Positions 24,698-35,869 are shown, counted from the stretch's first letter. The stretch is DNA of 64,000 nucleotides from Lachnospiraceae bacterium C10 (GCA_900100095.1 FMTN01000008.1:62001-126000); one strand, 5' to 3'. The notes: generated from the sequence alone by a model not told the origin. Numbers and translations: made by a program.

Positions 24698-25594
24698 ATG
24701 ACGAGTGAAGATAAGACTTACACAACTGCATTTACCGGCCTGCCTCTCGCTAGAGAACAAGCTTTTGAGCGTATGTTATATGACGATTTCATGATTTATA
24801 AAACATACACTAAAGACAAGGGGCCCCTTCCCGACCTTACACAGTGGCAGTCCATCGGGGAAACAATAAAAGACACCAATATGCTCATCACAAGCATTGA
24901 ACGTGATCATAAATCCACAGAACGTATTAGCGACGAGAAAACGCAGCTTCTGTTACAGCAGTTTCCTGTCATAGCAAAGGCTGGTTCCGCCTACCTTCTG
25001 ATTCGAAAGCATCACCATCTTTTGACAGAACGTTCGGATCGGGCCCAGCAGCGAATCGAATTCGCCCACTTTGTCCATGCTCTTCCACAGCGAGCAAGCC
25101 TGATCGACTATGCTACAGAAAAGCTGCATCCCGACAAAGCCTCTTTCGGTCTGTCTGCTGAACTCTTCCTGATTCATCTCGCCAAGAGTGATATGATCCG
25201 CGATTACTTTGTGCCCCACGGCCAAATCACTACCGCTCCCAAAGAAGTTGCCATGTTCGAAAAGGACGAACTCATCCTGAAAGCGGTTGCTTCCAACGTC
25301 CTGGCCACTTACCTGGCAACTGAAATGATCGATGAACAGAAACTGGATCGAAGATGCACCGATTTTTACCGCCATGCAATCACAGGTACCGTGGCTTTTA
25401 AAGATATCTGTATCCGTCGTATTGACCATCGCCATTTCAAGGAGAGTCTTCTCCCTGAACACCGGCTCACCATAAAGCATGATTTTATTACCTCCATTGC
25501 ACAGGCAGCCAAAGAGCAGCGTTTAGGCGGCAGCACCTCCCGTGCAAAAGCTCAGGAATACATCGGCCGGCTTGCCATCCAGCGATGTCAATGA
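24698..25594 (+). CDS. Helical cytosolic protein of unknown function, 298 aa
   Basis: The predicted product is soluble, almost wholly helical, rich in His, Arg and Asp, with no signal peptide, membrane helix or recognised active-site motif. Features to note are RKHHHLLTERSDRAQQRIEF near residue 105 and RRIDHRHFKESLLPEHR near residue 250. The ATG at 24698 is chosen because AAGAGG lies eight bases upstream; an in-frame start 16 codons earlier has no ribosome site. The 35-bp repeat lies just upstream. I do not recognise the family. Confidence 0.65.
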   Translation: MTSEDKTYTTAFTGLPLAREQAFERMLYDDFMIYKTYTKDKGPLPDLTQWQSIGETIKDTNMLITSIERDHKSTERISDEKTQLLLQQFPVIAKAGSAYLLIRKHHHLLTERSDRAQQRIEFAHFVHALPQRASLIDYATEKLHPDKASFGLSAELFLIHLAKSDMIRDYFVPHGQITTAPKEVAMFEKDELILKAVASNVLATYLATEMIDEQKLDRRCTDFYRHAITGTVAFKDICIRRIDHRHFKESLLPEHRLTIKHDFITSIAQAAKEQRLGGSTSRAKAQEYIGRLAIQRCQ

Positions 25595-25627
25595 TCCTGA
25601 ATTTGTTTTATTCTTCCTAATACAAAG

Positions 25628-25661
25628 AAGCGGCAGTGAAACTCACGTCTCACTGCCGCTT
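25628..25661. terminator. Hairpin between convergent genes
   Basis: AAGCGGCAGTGA pairs with TCACTGCCGCTT across a 10-base loop. It lies between the 3' ends of the unknown gene (plus) and the PqqD-like gene (minus). T-tracts are short on both strands, so it is a probable but not ideal bidirectional terminator. Confidence 0.6.
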
Positions 25662-25672
25662 CCCATGTGGTT

Positions 25673-26050
25673 CTATTGAGGTTTTTTCCAAAGAATGAAA
25701 TCATAGCTCTCTACAATTTCAAAGAATTTCAACAAGCGCTCATACAAAGGATGCGCCTTCTCTCCAAAATGCTCTTCCACCTTTTTTGCAATTGTCTCCA
25801 CATCCGTCTGTCCGTCCATTAAACGCCAGACAAAACTTCCCGTCTCGTCCAGATGAACCTGTGAAATCCGGGGTTTATGTGCAATCTTTTGCATGATGGT
25901 ATTCATCACACCCTTGTTCTCAATGAACAAAGTTACGCTTCCATCCTCCTGATTTACATCCCACTTCATGATCTTCTCACTCACCTGCGGAATGTATGTC
26001 TTATAGAGGGCGAGAGCCTCCTCTTTTGATAAACGCTTTTTCTTTTTCAT
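25673..26050 (-). CDS. PqqD superfamily peptide-recognition domain protein
   Basis: PqqD-type domains bind precursor peptides of radical SAM or RiPP enzymes. This 125-residue protein has the family core VHLDETGSFVWRLMDGQTDV, then IAKKVEEHFGE and LYERLLKFFEIVESYDFI, preceded by a basic N-terminal region. No radical SAM enzyme or precursor peptide gene is nearby. It follows the oligopeptide transporter gene by 2 bases, so it probably acts with that transporter, perhaps in substrate recognition; that role is inference. Confidence 0.8.
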   Translation of the reverse strand: MKKKKRLSKEEALALYKTYIPQVSEKIMKWDVNQEDGSVTLFIENKGVMNTIMQKIAHKPRISQVHLDETGSFVWRLMDGQTDVETIAKKVEEHFGEKAHPLYERLLKFFEIVESYDFILWKKPQ

Positions 26051-26052
26051 TC

Positions 26053-27972
26053 TTATGCCTTATTTTTCTTACCTGCTGTGTATTTCGCTGTGATGCAGAT
26101 CACGAATGCAAATACAAGAACAGAGCCTATGGTAGAAACTACCAGATTGTCTGCAAAGATCTTGCTTAGATCCATTGCCTGTGTAACTCCTGCAATCGCA
26201 AGAAGTGCCAGGAGAATTCCTACCAGACCCTCACCTGCAATCATACCGGAACAGAACAGAATTCCACGGTTAACGGTCTTTGTCTTCTCCTTCTCATCAC
26301 GGTAATTCTTACGATCAAAGTACCAGCGAAGAAGTCCGCCGACCATAATGCATGCATTCAGCTGAACCGGAAGATAGGTTCCGATTGCAAACGGAAGAAC
26401 CGGAATTCCAAGAATCTCAACTACAACAGCGAGAACAGCTCCAACAATTACAAGGTTCCATGGAAGCTTGCCTCCCATAACACCCTCAATGATCATCTTC
26501 ATCAGTGTAGCCTGTGGAGCACCGATCTCCTTGGTTCCATATCCATAGGCATGGTCGAGAAGATAAAGTACAAATCCAATGGCTGCACCGGATGTAACAA
26601 CACCGATGATCTCACCGATCTGCTGCTTCATAGGTGTTGCACCTACCAGGAAACCGGTCTTTAAATCCTGTGAAGTATCACCGGCAATAGCGGCAATAAC
26701 ACAGATTACAGTACCAATGGCAATGGCTGCCTTCATTCCAGGAATCCCATCGGTTCCTGTTACCTTAAGAAGGATCGTGGAGAACAGAACCGTCGCAATT
26801 GCCATACCGGAAACCGGGTTATTGGAAGAACCTACAAGTCCTACCATTCTGGAAGATACCGCTGCGAAGAAGAATCCGAACAGGGTAATCAAAACAGCAC
26901 CAAACGGGCCAACCGGAATCTGTGGAAGTACTGCAATCAGTACAATCAGAGCTGCGATTGCAATTACAACCGTCTTCATGCTCAGGTTCTTGTCGGTACG
27001 AAGGGTACTTCCGCCCTGACCACCGGCCAAATCCTTCATAGAATCACGGAAGGTTGCGATGATCATTGGAAGAGACTTGATCAAAGAGATCACACCACCG
27101 GTTGCAAGTGCTCCGGCTCCGATATAACGGATGTAAGATGACCAGATTCCACCAAGTCCCTGATCAGAGATAATAGCAGAAACTGTATCAGATGCCGGGT
27201 ACATTACGACATCAGCTCCGAAGAGAGCAATCAATGGCATAAGCACAAGCCATGATACAATTCCACCTGCGAACATATAGGAAGAAATCTTCGGACCGCA
27301 GATATATCCTACAGAGAAAACTGCCGGATAGATCTGTGTACCGATCTCACCCTTAAAGTTGCCGATTCCCTTATCCGGAGTATTGATCTCAGACGGGAAA
27401 ATCTTAAGTCCGTCAATTACAAACTTCACCAGGGCAGAAATTCCCAGTCCTGAGAATACGAGCTTTGCCTCTTCTCCGCCTTCCTCTCCTGCAAGAAGTA
27501 CCTCGGCACAAGCCTGTCCTTCCGGATAAGGAAGAACACCATGCTCTTTTACGATCAACGCATTACGAAGCGGAACCATGAAGAGAATACCTAATACACC
27601 GGCAATAATGGTGATAATTGCAATCTCAAAGATTCCCGGCTTATCCATCACACCGTCCTTTGCCCAAAGGAACATGGCCGGCAATGTGAAAATGGCACCG
27701 GCTGCCAAAGACTCTCCGGCAGAACCGATGGTCTGCACCAGGTTATTCTCAAGAATGGACTCTCTCTTGAGAATCAGACGGATAAATCCCATAGAAAGTA
27801 CTGCTGCCGGAATGGAAGCAGATACTGTCATACCAACACGAAGTCCAAGGTACGCGTTGGCTGCGCCAAACACAACTGCCAGAATAATACCAAAAATGAT
27901 CGCAACAGCTGTCATCTCCGGCACAATCTTGTCAGCAGGGATGTATGGCTTGAATTCATTTTTTTCATTCAT
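26053..27972 (-). CDS. OPT family oligopeptide transporter
   Basis: OPT proteins are proton-coupled importers of small peptides or metal chelates. The 639-residue protein has about 15 hydrophobic segments. Family elements are the N-terminal AVFGAANAYLGLRVGMTVSA with SIPAAVLSMG, the NNLVQTIGSAGESLAAGAIF segment and the late PVQLNACIMVGGLLRW. The ATG at 27972 is preferred over one eight codons upstream because GTGAGGGA lies eight bases before it. The next gene is a PqqD-like protein, a pairing that suggests a shared transport task. The substrate is unknown. Confidence 0.9.
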   Translation of the reverse strand: MNEKNEFKPYIPADKIVPEMTAVAIIFGIILAVVFGAANAYLGLRVGMTVSASIPAAVLSMGFIRLILKRESILENNLVQTIGSAGESLAAGAIFTLPAMFLWAKDGVMDKPGIFEIAIITIIAGVLGILFMVPLRNALIVKEHGVLPYPEGQACAEVLLAGEEGGEEAKLVFSGLGISALVKFVIDGLKIFPSEINTPDKGIGNFKGEIGTQIYPAVFSVGYICGPKISSYMFAGGIVSWLVLMPLIALFGADVVMYPASDTVSAIISDQGLGGIWSSYIRYIGAGALATGGVISLIKSLPMIIATFRDSMKDLAGGQGGSTLRTDKNLSMKTVVIAIAALIVLIAVLPQIPVGPFGAVLITLFGFFFAAVSSRMVGLVGSSNNPVSGMAIATVLFSTILLKVTGTDGIPGMKAAIAIGTVICVIAAIAGDTSQDLKTGFLVGATPMKQQIGEIIGVVTSGAAIGFVLYLLDHAYGYGTKEIGAPQATLMKMIIEGVMGGKLPWNLVIVGAVLAVVVEILGIPVLPFAIGTYLPVQLNACIMVGGLLRWYFDRKNYRDEKEKTKTVNRGILFCSGMIAGEGLVGILLALLAIAGVTQAMDLSKIFADNLVVSTIGSVLVFAFVICITAKYTAGKKNKA

Positions 27973-28285
27973 CTTATTTCCCTCACTTACTATCATTTAT
28001 AAACTTCCGATACCATGCATGAGAACCTACTCTCCAACAAAAGCCGACAGTTGAATTATTTTCACCTATCCTCCACAAGCAATGCACGTCATTCAATCGC
28101 CGATGTGTCGCGTTAAAGTCACAGGGTAACATACTACGGTACCACACGATTCGGTATTATAACACATGTCCGTCAGAGAGAGACAGTAGATTCACCATAA
28201 TAGGCATAAAATACACTTGTTGATTTTTTGACATAAAGATGAATTTTTATCACTTTTAACTCAAAATTTTAACAATTTCCCCTTA
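27973..28285. other. Intergenic region between divergent OPT and DegV genes
   Basis: About 310 bases. A TATAAT at 28156-28161 (minus strand) is a likely -10 for the OPT operon, but no good -35 lies at 17-18 bases. The resulting leader of about 175 bases contains a short frame (GTG after GGAGG, peptide MKIIQLSAFVGE) of uncertain meaning. No riboswitch was recognised. Confidence 0.45.
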
Positions 28286-28314
28286 TTGAATCTATATCTT
28301 CGATAACCTATGAT
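28286..28314 (+). promoter_or_regulatory. SigA-type promoter for degV
   Basis: TTGAAT, 17 bases, TATGAT on the plus strand, about 42 bases before the DegV ATG. Confidence 0.65.
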
Positions 28315-28356
28315 GATAAAGATTGTTAGTTACATCATAAATGGAGAAAGATTATT

Positions 28357-29205
28357 ATGGTAGAAATTATTACAGATACATCCTGTGACTTTAGCTTAGA
28401 GCAGGCCAAAGAACTTGGTGTCACCCTGATCCCTATGACAATTACCTTCGGTAATCGTGATTTTAAGGATCGATATGAAATGGAAGCTGATGACTTTTAT
28501 CGCCTTTTAGTAAGCTATGACGATCTTCCTGTCACCAGTCAGATTAATCCATACGAATTCGAGAAGGCCTTTGAGAATACACAGCGCAACGGAGACACTG
28601 CTGTTGTTATCACCTTAAGTTCCGAATTATCCGGAACCTATGCCAATGCAGAACTGGCATCCCGGGACTACCCCCATATCTATGTCGTGGATTCCAGAAC
28701 CGGATCTGTCGCCATCCAGTGCCTTGTGCGTCTCGCCTGCAAGCTTCGCGACCAGGGACTTGATGCAGAAGAAATCGCCAGAAAGGTGACCGAAGCAACC
28801 TCCCGGATCAAGGTTCTTGCTCTCGTCGATACCCTTGAATATTTGAAGAAGGGCGGACGCATCTCCGCTACTGCAGCCGTTGCCGGTAACGTTCTTTCTA
28901 TTAAGCCGGTCCTCACAACCTCCGATGGCAAGATCGAAGTCGTCGGCAAAGCCCGGGGATCCAAGAACGCCAATAACCTGATCAAGAAACTTGCCAAAGA
29001 ATGCGGCGGCATTGACTTTGATGAGCCTGTCGTTCTTGCCTACAGCGGAACAAGCAGAGATCTTCTGGAACAGTATGTAGCAGATAACAGGGATCTTTAT
29101 GAGGGGCATGAAGAATCACTGATTTACTCCCAGATTGGAAGTACCATCGGTACACACTCCGGCCCAGGTGCCATTATCATTGGATTCTTCCCTGCAAATC
29201 CATAA
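28357..29205 (+). CDS. DegV family fatty-acid-binding protein
   Basis: DegV proteins (FakB type) bind a fatty acid and present it to the kinase FakA, which makes acyl phosphate for phospholipid synthesis. The 282-residue protein shows the EDD fold signature: EIITDTSCDFSLEQAKELGV at the start, TSQINPYEFEKAFE, VITLSSELSGTYANAELAS, then LEYLKKGGRISATAA and a final IGSTIGTHSGPGAIIIGFF. Length is typical. GGAGAAAG precedes the ATG. It is a single-gene unit between two clear promoter and terminator signals; no fakA gene is in the window. Confidence 0.92.
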   Translation: MVEIITDTSCDFSLEQAKELGVTLIPMTITFGNRDFKDRYEMEADDFYRLLVSYDDLPVTSQINPYEFEKAFENTQRNGDTAVVITLSSELSGTYANAELASRDYPHIYVVDSRTGSVAIQCLVRLACKLRDQGLDAEEIARKVTEATSRIKVLALVDTLEYLKKGGRISATAAVAGNVLSIKPVLTTSDGKIEVVGKARGSKNANNLIKKLAKECGGIDFDEPVVLAYSGTSRDLLEQYVADNRDLYEGHEESLIYSQIGSTIGTHSGPGAIIIGFFPANP

Positions 29206-29215
29206 CTTTTACCGT

Positions 29216-29265
29216 AAAAGTGGCTGGAAAAATGCGTTAAAGCATTTTTCCAGCCACTTTTTTTA
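29216..29265. terminator. Strong bidirectional terminator between degV and atpC
   Basis: AAAAGTGGCTGGAAAAATGC pairs with GCATTTTTCCAGCCACTTTT around a 6-base loop: a perfect 20-bp stem with Ts on the plus strand and As before it, so it can end both degV and the convergent atp operon. Confidence 0.9.
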
Positions 29266-29276
29266 TAAATGACGCA

Positions 29277-29732
29277 TTATTTATTCCAGTCAGCTCCACC
29301 CCGGCCTGCTGCCGCCAGTCGAGCCATGGCACGGGAGAGGGATGCCTGGGAGTGGTAATACTCCTGCATGCTCTGCTTCTGACGAAGCTGCTCTTCCGCT
29401 CTCTCTTTTGCTTCTCTTGCACGGGCTACATCGATTTCCTCCGGTCTCTCAACCGATTCAACAATGATCTTCACTCGGTTATTCATAACCTCCGCAAAGC
29501 CCATTCCGGCGAGACCTTCGATGATCTTGTCCGCATTTTCACCATTGCCTGCATGTTCTGCCGGCTTAATTCGAATATATCCTTCGTTTAATGCAATGAC
29601 CATATTCTCATGATGGGAAAGAATCTCTTTCTCACCATCAAACTGTTGCACTGTTACACGCTCGGCAAATCCCTGGAAGAACGTCTTATCGGCCGCAATG
29701 ACCCTAAGATAGAACATCTTTGTCTCAGCCAT
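29277..29732 (-). CDS. atpC: ATP synthase epsilon subunit
   Basis: Epsilon is part of the central stalk and regulates ATP hydrolysis. The 151-residue protein has the N-terminal beta sandwich (FYLRVIAADKTFFQGFAERV, EILSHHENMVIALNEGYIRI) and a C-terminal helical hairpin (EEIDVARAREAKERAEEQLR) rich in Arg and Glu. It is the last gene of the operon, 9 bases after atpD, and ends at a strong terminator. Confidence 0.95.
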   Translation of the reverse strand: MAETKMFYLRVIAADKTFFQGFAERVTVQQFDGEKEILSHHENMVIALNEGYIRIKPAEHAGNGENADKIIEGLAGMGFAEVMNNRVKIIVESVERPEEIDVARAREAKERAEEQLRQKQSMQEYYHSQASLSRAMARLAAAGRGGADWNK

Positions 29733-29741
29733 AATGCCTCC

Positions 29742-31136
<1,395 letters not shown>

Positions 31137-32030
31137 CTATCCTTTCTTCTTCTGAGCACGTACACCCGCGATAATCTCTGTGATTTCCTGGGTGATGGCC
31201 GCCTGACGGGCACGGTTATACTGGATGGAAAGCTGACGAAGCATCTCCTGTCCGGAGTCCGTCGCACTCTGCATCGCAGTCATTCTCGCATTCTGCTCGC
31301 AGGAAAAAGACTCTACCAACGCACCATAAATAAATCCAACAACGTATTCCGGAACAACGCGATCCATAACGGCCTGTGCAGACGGAACAAACGCAATGGT
31401 TTCCATAAAAATATCCGCCGGCAGACCTTCGATTGCGAAGTCCGATTTATGAAGCGGAAGAAGCTGCTCAATCTGAGCCTCCTCCTGCGCTGCATTCTCC
31501 ATACGCGTATAGATAATATGCACCTCATCCACGCGATGATGTAAATAGTCATCGAGAAGCGTCTCACCGATATTTCTTGCACGGTTTAAGGATGGGTTCT
31601 GAGCTGTATAACGGAACTGGGTATTGATCTCAATCCCATGTCCCTCAAAATAATGACGGCCTAACTCTCCGACACAATACAGACGGTAGTTTTCGCACTG
31701 ACTCAGCTCTTTTTCAACAATCTTAAGAACGTTCGTATTATAAGCACCGGCAAGACCTTTATCTGCTGTAATGACCAGATAACCAACGGTCTTGTCCTTT
31801 TTCTTTTCCAGTTCCTCCTTCTCAACGAAGTAGTCACTTTCCATATCCGGAACGTGTCGTAAGATTCGACTCATTTCCTGTTGTAAACCGAAGAAAAACG
31901 GCTCGGTCTCAGCCAGTTCCTTTCTGGCTTTTTTCAGCTTGGAGGATGAGATCATATACATAGCATTGGTAATCTTTAATGTATCACGGATACTACCCAT
32001 ACGTTCTTTGATCTCTTTGGTTCCTGCCAT
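31137..32030 (-). CDS. atpG: ATP synthase gamma subunit (rotor shaft)
   Basis: This 297-residue rotor subunit has long N- and C-terminal helices (KERMGSIRDTLKITNAMYMI; YNRARQAAITQEITEIIAGV) that form the coiled-coil shaft in the alpha3beta3 ring, with a globular middle (VGYLVITADKGLAGAYNTNV). The stop of atpA overlaps its ATG by one base. Confidence 0.96.
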   Translation of the reverse strand: MAGTKEIKERMGSIRDTLKITNAMYMISSSKLKKARKELAETEPFFFGLQQEMSRILRHVPDMESDYFVEKEELEKKKDKTVGYLVITADKGLAGAYNTNVLKIVEKELSQCENYRLYCVGELGRHYFEGHGIEINTQFRYTAQNPSLNRARNIGETLLDDYLHHRVDEVHIIYTRMENAAQEEAQIEQLLPLHKSDFAIEGLPADIFMETIAFVPSAQAVMDRVVPEYVVGFIYGALVESFSCEQNARMTAMQSATDSGQEMLRQLSIQYNRARQAAITQEITEIIAGVRAQKKKG

Positions 32031-33532
32031 TAAGCTTCACCCTCCTGTTTTACAGCGTCACAAATCTTTCGCACCAGGTCATCGTCCAATACCTTCTTCT
32101 CACGAAGCTCGCCCATAACAGCTGCCTCTTTCTCGTGGAACATGGCCAGAATTTCTTTCTGACGTGCCTTCACTTCTTTCTTTGGTACATCATCGAAGTA
32201 ATGGTTATTTGCAAGAACCAGCGTAACCACCTGCTCTTCCATAGACAACGGGTGATTCAGCGGCTGTTTCAAAAGTTCCATAAGTGCATTACCATGATCC
32301 AGCTGTGCCTTCGTCGCATCATCTAAATCCGATGAGAACTGGGTGAAGACCTGAAGCTCACGGTACTGCGCCAGATCGATTCGAATGGATCCGGAAGCCT
32401 TCTTCATTGCCTTGGTCTGTGCCGCACCACCCACACGGGATACGGAAAGGCCCACATTAACCGCCGGTCTTTGACCCTCGAAGAAGAGGTTTGACTCTAA
32501 GAAAATCTGTCCATCTGTAATCGAAATAACATTGGTCGGGATGTAAGCAGACACATCTCCGTCCTGTGTCTCGATAATAGGAAGCGCTGTAATGGAACCG
32601 CCGCCTAATTTATCATTTAAATGGGAACTTCTCTCAAGAAGTCTGGAATGAAGATAGAATACATCTCCAGGATAAGCCTCACGTCCCGGGGATCTCTCAA
32701 GCAAAAGAGAAATCGCACGGTAAGCGACTGCATGCTTGCTGAGATCGTCGTATACAATCAGCGCATCCTGTCCCTTGTACATAAAGTACTCGGCAAGGGC
32801 TGTTCCTGCGTACGGTGCAATGTACTGACAGGCTGCCGGATCGGAAGCTGTTGCTGAAACGATAATGGTATATTCCAGCGCTCCATGTTTTTCCAGTGTA
32901 TTCACCACACGTGCAACCGTAGAAGCCTTCTGTCCGATTGCCACATAGACACAGACAACACCTTTTCCCTTCTGGTTGATGATGGTGTCGGTTGCAATGG
33001 AAGTCTTACCGGTCTGACGGTCTCCGATGATCAACTCACGCTGTCCACGTCCAATCGGGAACATGGAGTCAATCGCCAGGATTCCTGTCTCCATCGGTGT
33101 ATCAACGCTCTTACGATCAATGATACCCGGAGCATCTTCCTCAATGGCACGGTAGTCATCTGCCTTGATTTCACCCTTTCCATCGAGAGGCTCACCCAAC
33201 GCATTGACAACACGTCCGAGGAACTCCTCACCGGCAGGGATTCCTGCACGTTTTCCGGTTCTTGCAACACGGCTGCCTTCGAATATATCGTCATCGCGGC
33301 CGAACAGGATAACACCGATCTCACGCTCGGTAATATCCAGAACCATTCCCTTTACGCCATTCTCAAATACAACGATCTCTCCATAAAGTGCGTGGTCAAT
33401 TCCATAGATTCGTGCGATTCCGTCACCTACGGAGATAACCTGACCAACCTCCTTCGCTTCAAACGTTGTATCAAAGTTTTCTATTTCACTTTTAATGATT
33501 GAGATAATATCTGTAGCACTAATGGCTGCCAT
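32030..33532 (-). CDS. atpA: ATP synthase alpha subunit
   Basis: This 500-residue F1 non-catalytic subunit carries the nucleotide-binding P-loop [15 protein letters not shown], the [17 protein letters not shown] segment and the signature [20 protein letters not shown]. Length and motif order are standard. It lies between atpH and atpG. Confidence 0.98.
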   Translation of the reverse strand: MAAISATDIISIIKSEIENFDTTFEAKEVGQVISVGDGIARIYGIDHALYGEIVVFENGVKGMVLDITEREIGVILFGRDDDIFEGSRVARTGKRAGIPAGEEFLGRVVNALGEPLDGKGEIKADDYRAIEEDAPGIIDRKSVDTPMETGILAIDSMFPIGRGQRELIIGDRQTGKTSIATDTIINQKGKGVVCVYVAIGQKASTVARVVNTLEKHGALEYTIIVSATASDPAACQYIAPYAGTALAEYFMYKGQDALIVYDDLSKHAVAYRAISLLLERSPGREAYPGDVFYLHSRLLERSSHLNDKLGGGSITALPIIETQDGDVSAYIPTNVISITDGQIFLESNLFFEGQRPAVNVGLSVSRVGGAAQTKAMKKASGSIRIDLAQYRELQVFTQFSSDLDDATKAQLDHGNALMELLKQPLNHPLSMEEQVVTLVLANNHYFDDVPKKEVKARQKEILAMFHEKEAAVMGELREKKVLDDDLVRKICDAVKQEGEA

Positions 33533-33536
33533 TACC

Positions 33537-34061
33537 TTACCTCCTGTTATTTATCCTGTTCAGCAGACGGTTCAACTGTCCACTGTAACTCTTGTCATAC
33601 TCTACGCCGCCGGCTCTTACCAGATAACCTCCAATAAGAGTGTCATCCTTAACGGCCTTCAGCTTAACCTTCGCTCCGCCCAGATGAGCAGAAATATCGG
33701 ATGCCGCCTTTTTCAGCAGTTCATCCGGATCACCTTCTCCGGCATAGTACAAAATACCGTTCACATTTCCACTCTTCTGATCCAAAAGCACCTGATAGCA
33801 GTCCATAATTTCCGACATGCTGTCAGCGATCTCTACCACGCAGCATCGCTTCAGGAAATTGATCAGTCTGCCATCCCAACCGGCCTTCTGGCCGATTTTC
33901 TCCATAACCTGTGCCTTTTGCCGGGCGGTAATCACCGGATCCTGTAAAAACATCCGAAGTTCTTTCGATTCCCGAAGCAGATTGGAAAGTTCGGTCATCT
34001 GTGTGGATGGAAGGTCAAGTTCCAGCAGAGCTCTGGCATTATTGATGCTGCACTCCTTCAT
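33537..34061 (-). CDS. atpH: ATP synthase delta subunit
   Basis: Delta connects the peripheral stalk to the top of F1. The 174-residue protein has an N-terminal helical bundle (about 1-105) and the C-terminal domain ending [20 protein letters not shown], the conserved delta/OSCP tail. Its first 23 bases overlap atpF, giving translational coupling. Confidence 0.94.
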   Translation of the reverse strand: MKECSINNARALLELDLPSTQMTELSNLLRESKELRMFLQDPVITARQKAQVMEKIGQKAGWDGRLINFLKRCCVVEIADSMSEIMDCYQVLLDQKSGNVNGILYYAGEGDPDELLKKAASDISAHLGGAKVKLKAVKDDTLIGGYLVRAGGVEYDKSYSGQLNRLLNRINNRR

Positions 34062-34485
34062 TGCCTTCCTCCATAATCTTCTTAGCTGCCATCATCGCCA
34101 GTGTCGCAATCTTCTCTCTGGTTTCTTCCTCAGCCTTCTGCTGCTCTCTGGCAATCTGTTCCATGGCTTTCACACGAATCTGCTCTGCCGCTTCGTTGGC
34201 TTCTGCAATCCGCTTTTCCTGAAGATGGTCAGCTTCTGTATGTGCATCAGCAAGAATCTGTTCCGCCGCTTCCTTCGCGCCTTTCATCTTCTCCTGATAT
34301 TCTGCCTTTTTCTCGTCTGCTTCCTTTGCCTTCGTCTCTGCCTCATTGAAACGATCCTGAATCAGGTTCTCACGGGCATCGATGACAGCAACCACACGAT
34401 CAAACAGGAACTTCTTCATGATCCAGTAATCGATCAACATATTGATGACGACAAACAGGATGTTCCAAAAACTAATGTGTAACAT
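34039..34485 (-). CDS. atpF: ATP synthase b subunit (peripheral stalk)
   Basis: This 148-residue membrane stator has a short N-terminal hydrophobic helix (FWNILFVVINMLIDYWIMKK) and a long charged helix rich in Ala, Glu and Lys (DRFNEAETKAKEADEKKAEY onward) that dimerises as a right-handed coiled coil. It overlaps atpH. Confidence 0.94.
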   Translation of the reverse strand: MLHISFWNILFVVINMLIDYWIMKKFLFDRVVAVIDARENLIQDRFNEAETKAKEADEKKAEYQEKMKGAKEAAEQILADAHTEADHLQEKRIAEANEAAEQIRVKAMEQIAREQQKAEEETREKIATLAMMAAKKIMEEGNEGVQHQ

Positions 34486-34521
34486 AGGCTCTCATCTCCC
34501 TTTGTAACAAGATTTTTGACA

Positions 34522-34752
34522 TTACTTTACAAGAAGAATGATAAGAAGAGCTACTACGAAACCATAGATGGCTGTTGCCTCTGCAAGTGCTGCACCAAGA
34601 AGAAGAGAAGACTGAATCTTACCAGAAGCCTCCGGCTGGCGTGCGATTGCATCAACTGCACTTGCTGTTGCCTTACCGATACCGACACCGGCTCCAATAC
34701 CTGTTAATACTGCAATACCTGCTCCAATTGCTACGAATACTGATGCTGTCAT
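34522..34752 (-). CDS. atpE: ATP synthase c subunit, proton-type
   Basis: This 76-residue c-ring hairpin has two helices joined by the ARQPEA loop, and the ion-carrying Glu is at residue 58 in [10 protein letters not shown]. Sodium-type c subunits carry Gln in the first helix (GPGVGQG) and Ser after the Glu (ESTGIY); here those positions are Ile (GAGVGIG) and Ala, so proton coupling is predicted. The start at 34752 is chosen because GGAGG lies eight bases upstream; a longer frame starts inside the previous gene. Confidence 0.95.
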   Translation of the reverse strand: MTASVFVAIGAGIAVLTGIGAGVGIGKATASAVDAIARQPEASGKIQSSLLLGAALAEATAIYGFVVALLIILLVK

Positions 34753-34784
34753 GTTCATTTCCTCCATTTTAAAATCATCATACA

Positions 34785-35471
34785 TTACTCAATCGATTCT
34801 CTGATAAACAGAGAGGTCAAAAATACAAATACATATGCCTGAATCAGGCCGTCGAATACATCGAAATACAAAGATGCCACTGCCGGTGCCACAACCGGAA
34901 CCACCAGTTTGATCAATTCGATAATGACAAAGGAACCAAGTACATTACCAAACAGTCGCATACACAGAGAAAGTGGTCGAATGAAGATCTCCAGTACATT
35001 GATTGGAGCAACGATGGCCATCGGCTCTGCGAAACTTTTGATAAACCGCTTCGGTCCCTTGTAAACAATACCCGAACCCTCAATCAAGACAATACTCATA
35101 AGAGCCAGGGCGATCGTTACATTCAGATCTTTTGTTGGTGGCTTAAAACCTAATAATCCGATCAGGTTGGCAATTCCAATGTAGAACAGCACGGCAGATA
35201 AGTACGGAACAAAAGGCTTCGCCTCGTTTCCAACCGTATCACCGAAGAATTTGTAGCACCATTCTACGCAGTGCTCTAAGAAAAGCTGTCCCCGCTTTGG
35301 ATGTTCGACGCTTAATTTGCGCGTCAGAAGTAAACATAGAACCAGAATAACTGCCGTGATCATCCAGGACACAACAACCGATTCAAATACCGGTATGCCT
35401 TTGAAGACCGGAATGGTGAACACAGTCTGCAGGTTCAGTTCCTCTGTCAGCGCTTCAACCAGCGCTTCCAC
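34785..35471 (-). CDS. atpB: ATP synthase a subunit (proton channel)
   Basis: This 228-residue membrane subunit forms the half-channels next to the c ring. The essential Arg is in [19 protein letters not shown], and the conserved helix near the C-terminus is [18 protein letters not shown]. It uses a GTG start at 35471 with GGGAAGTGAG just upstream. It is the first gene of an operon ordered a-c-b-delta-alpha-gamma-beta-epsilon. No atpI or atpZ gene precedes it. Confidence 0.93.
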   Translation of the reverse strand: MEALVEALTEELNLQTVFTIPVFKGIPVFESVVVSWMITAVILVLCLLLTRKLSVEHPKRGQLFLEHCVEWCYKFFGDTVGNEAKPFVPYLSAVLFYIGIANLIGLLGFKPPTKDLNVTIALALMSIVLIEGSGIVYKGPKRFIKSFAEPMAIVAPINVLEIFIRPLSLCMRLFGNVLGSFVIIELIKLVVPVVAPAVASLYFDVFDGLIQAYVFVFLTSLFIRESIE

Positions 35472-35531
35472 TTCACACTCACTTCCCTTCTACCTATTAA
35501 AATATTTGCGGAACGTTTAAATCCGTATCGT

Positions 35532-35560
35532 AGTTTAATCATCTCATTTTTCAAAGTCAA
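35532..35560 (-). promoter_or_regulatory. SigA-type promoter of the atp operon
   Basis: Minus strand TTGACT, 17 bases, TAAACT, about 55 bases before the atpB start. Confidence 0.6.
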
Positions 35561-35869
35561 TCGCTTTAAAAATCATGCAATTTCAATCATTCATTGTGCA
35601 TGTTGCATAATTTGGAGATGATTTTTTTGTGAGATTGCTGAAATTGTCTATTACATTTCTTTTTTGATTATGGATGCTTTTCTTCTCCACAAAAAATCGA
35701 CGAAATTTTACTAAAAAACACTGGATAATTTCCGTCGGTTGGTCAATGTTACACAATAAAGTGTTTCAAAACACTAAAAAGAGGGAACCACCCTCCTTTT
35801 TCAGGAAATTGGTCCCCTCACATTGTCATATAATTAATACTATGTAATTCCACTCACGTCTGAATTATA
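35561..35869. other. AT-rich intergenic region between atpB and lysC
   Basis: About 310 bases, very AT-rich, with no credible gene. It contains the lysC terminator at 35776-35801 and runs of A and T. An atpI or atpZ gene, often found here in Firmicutes, is absent. Confidence 0.6.
35776..35801 (-). terminator. Terminator after lysC
   Basis: GAGGG pairs with CCCTC around a 5-base loop, flanked by AAAAA and TTTTT, so it can work on both strands. It is about 70 bases past the lysC stop on the minus strand. Confidence 0.6.

Noticed and set aside
28120-28145. T-box-like GTGGTACCGTAG ahead of the OPT gene
   Set aside because: It lacks the conserved T-box ending, a Stem I upstream and a competing terminator; it lies close to the -10, so no room exists for a specifier stem.
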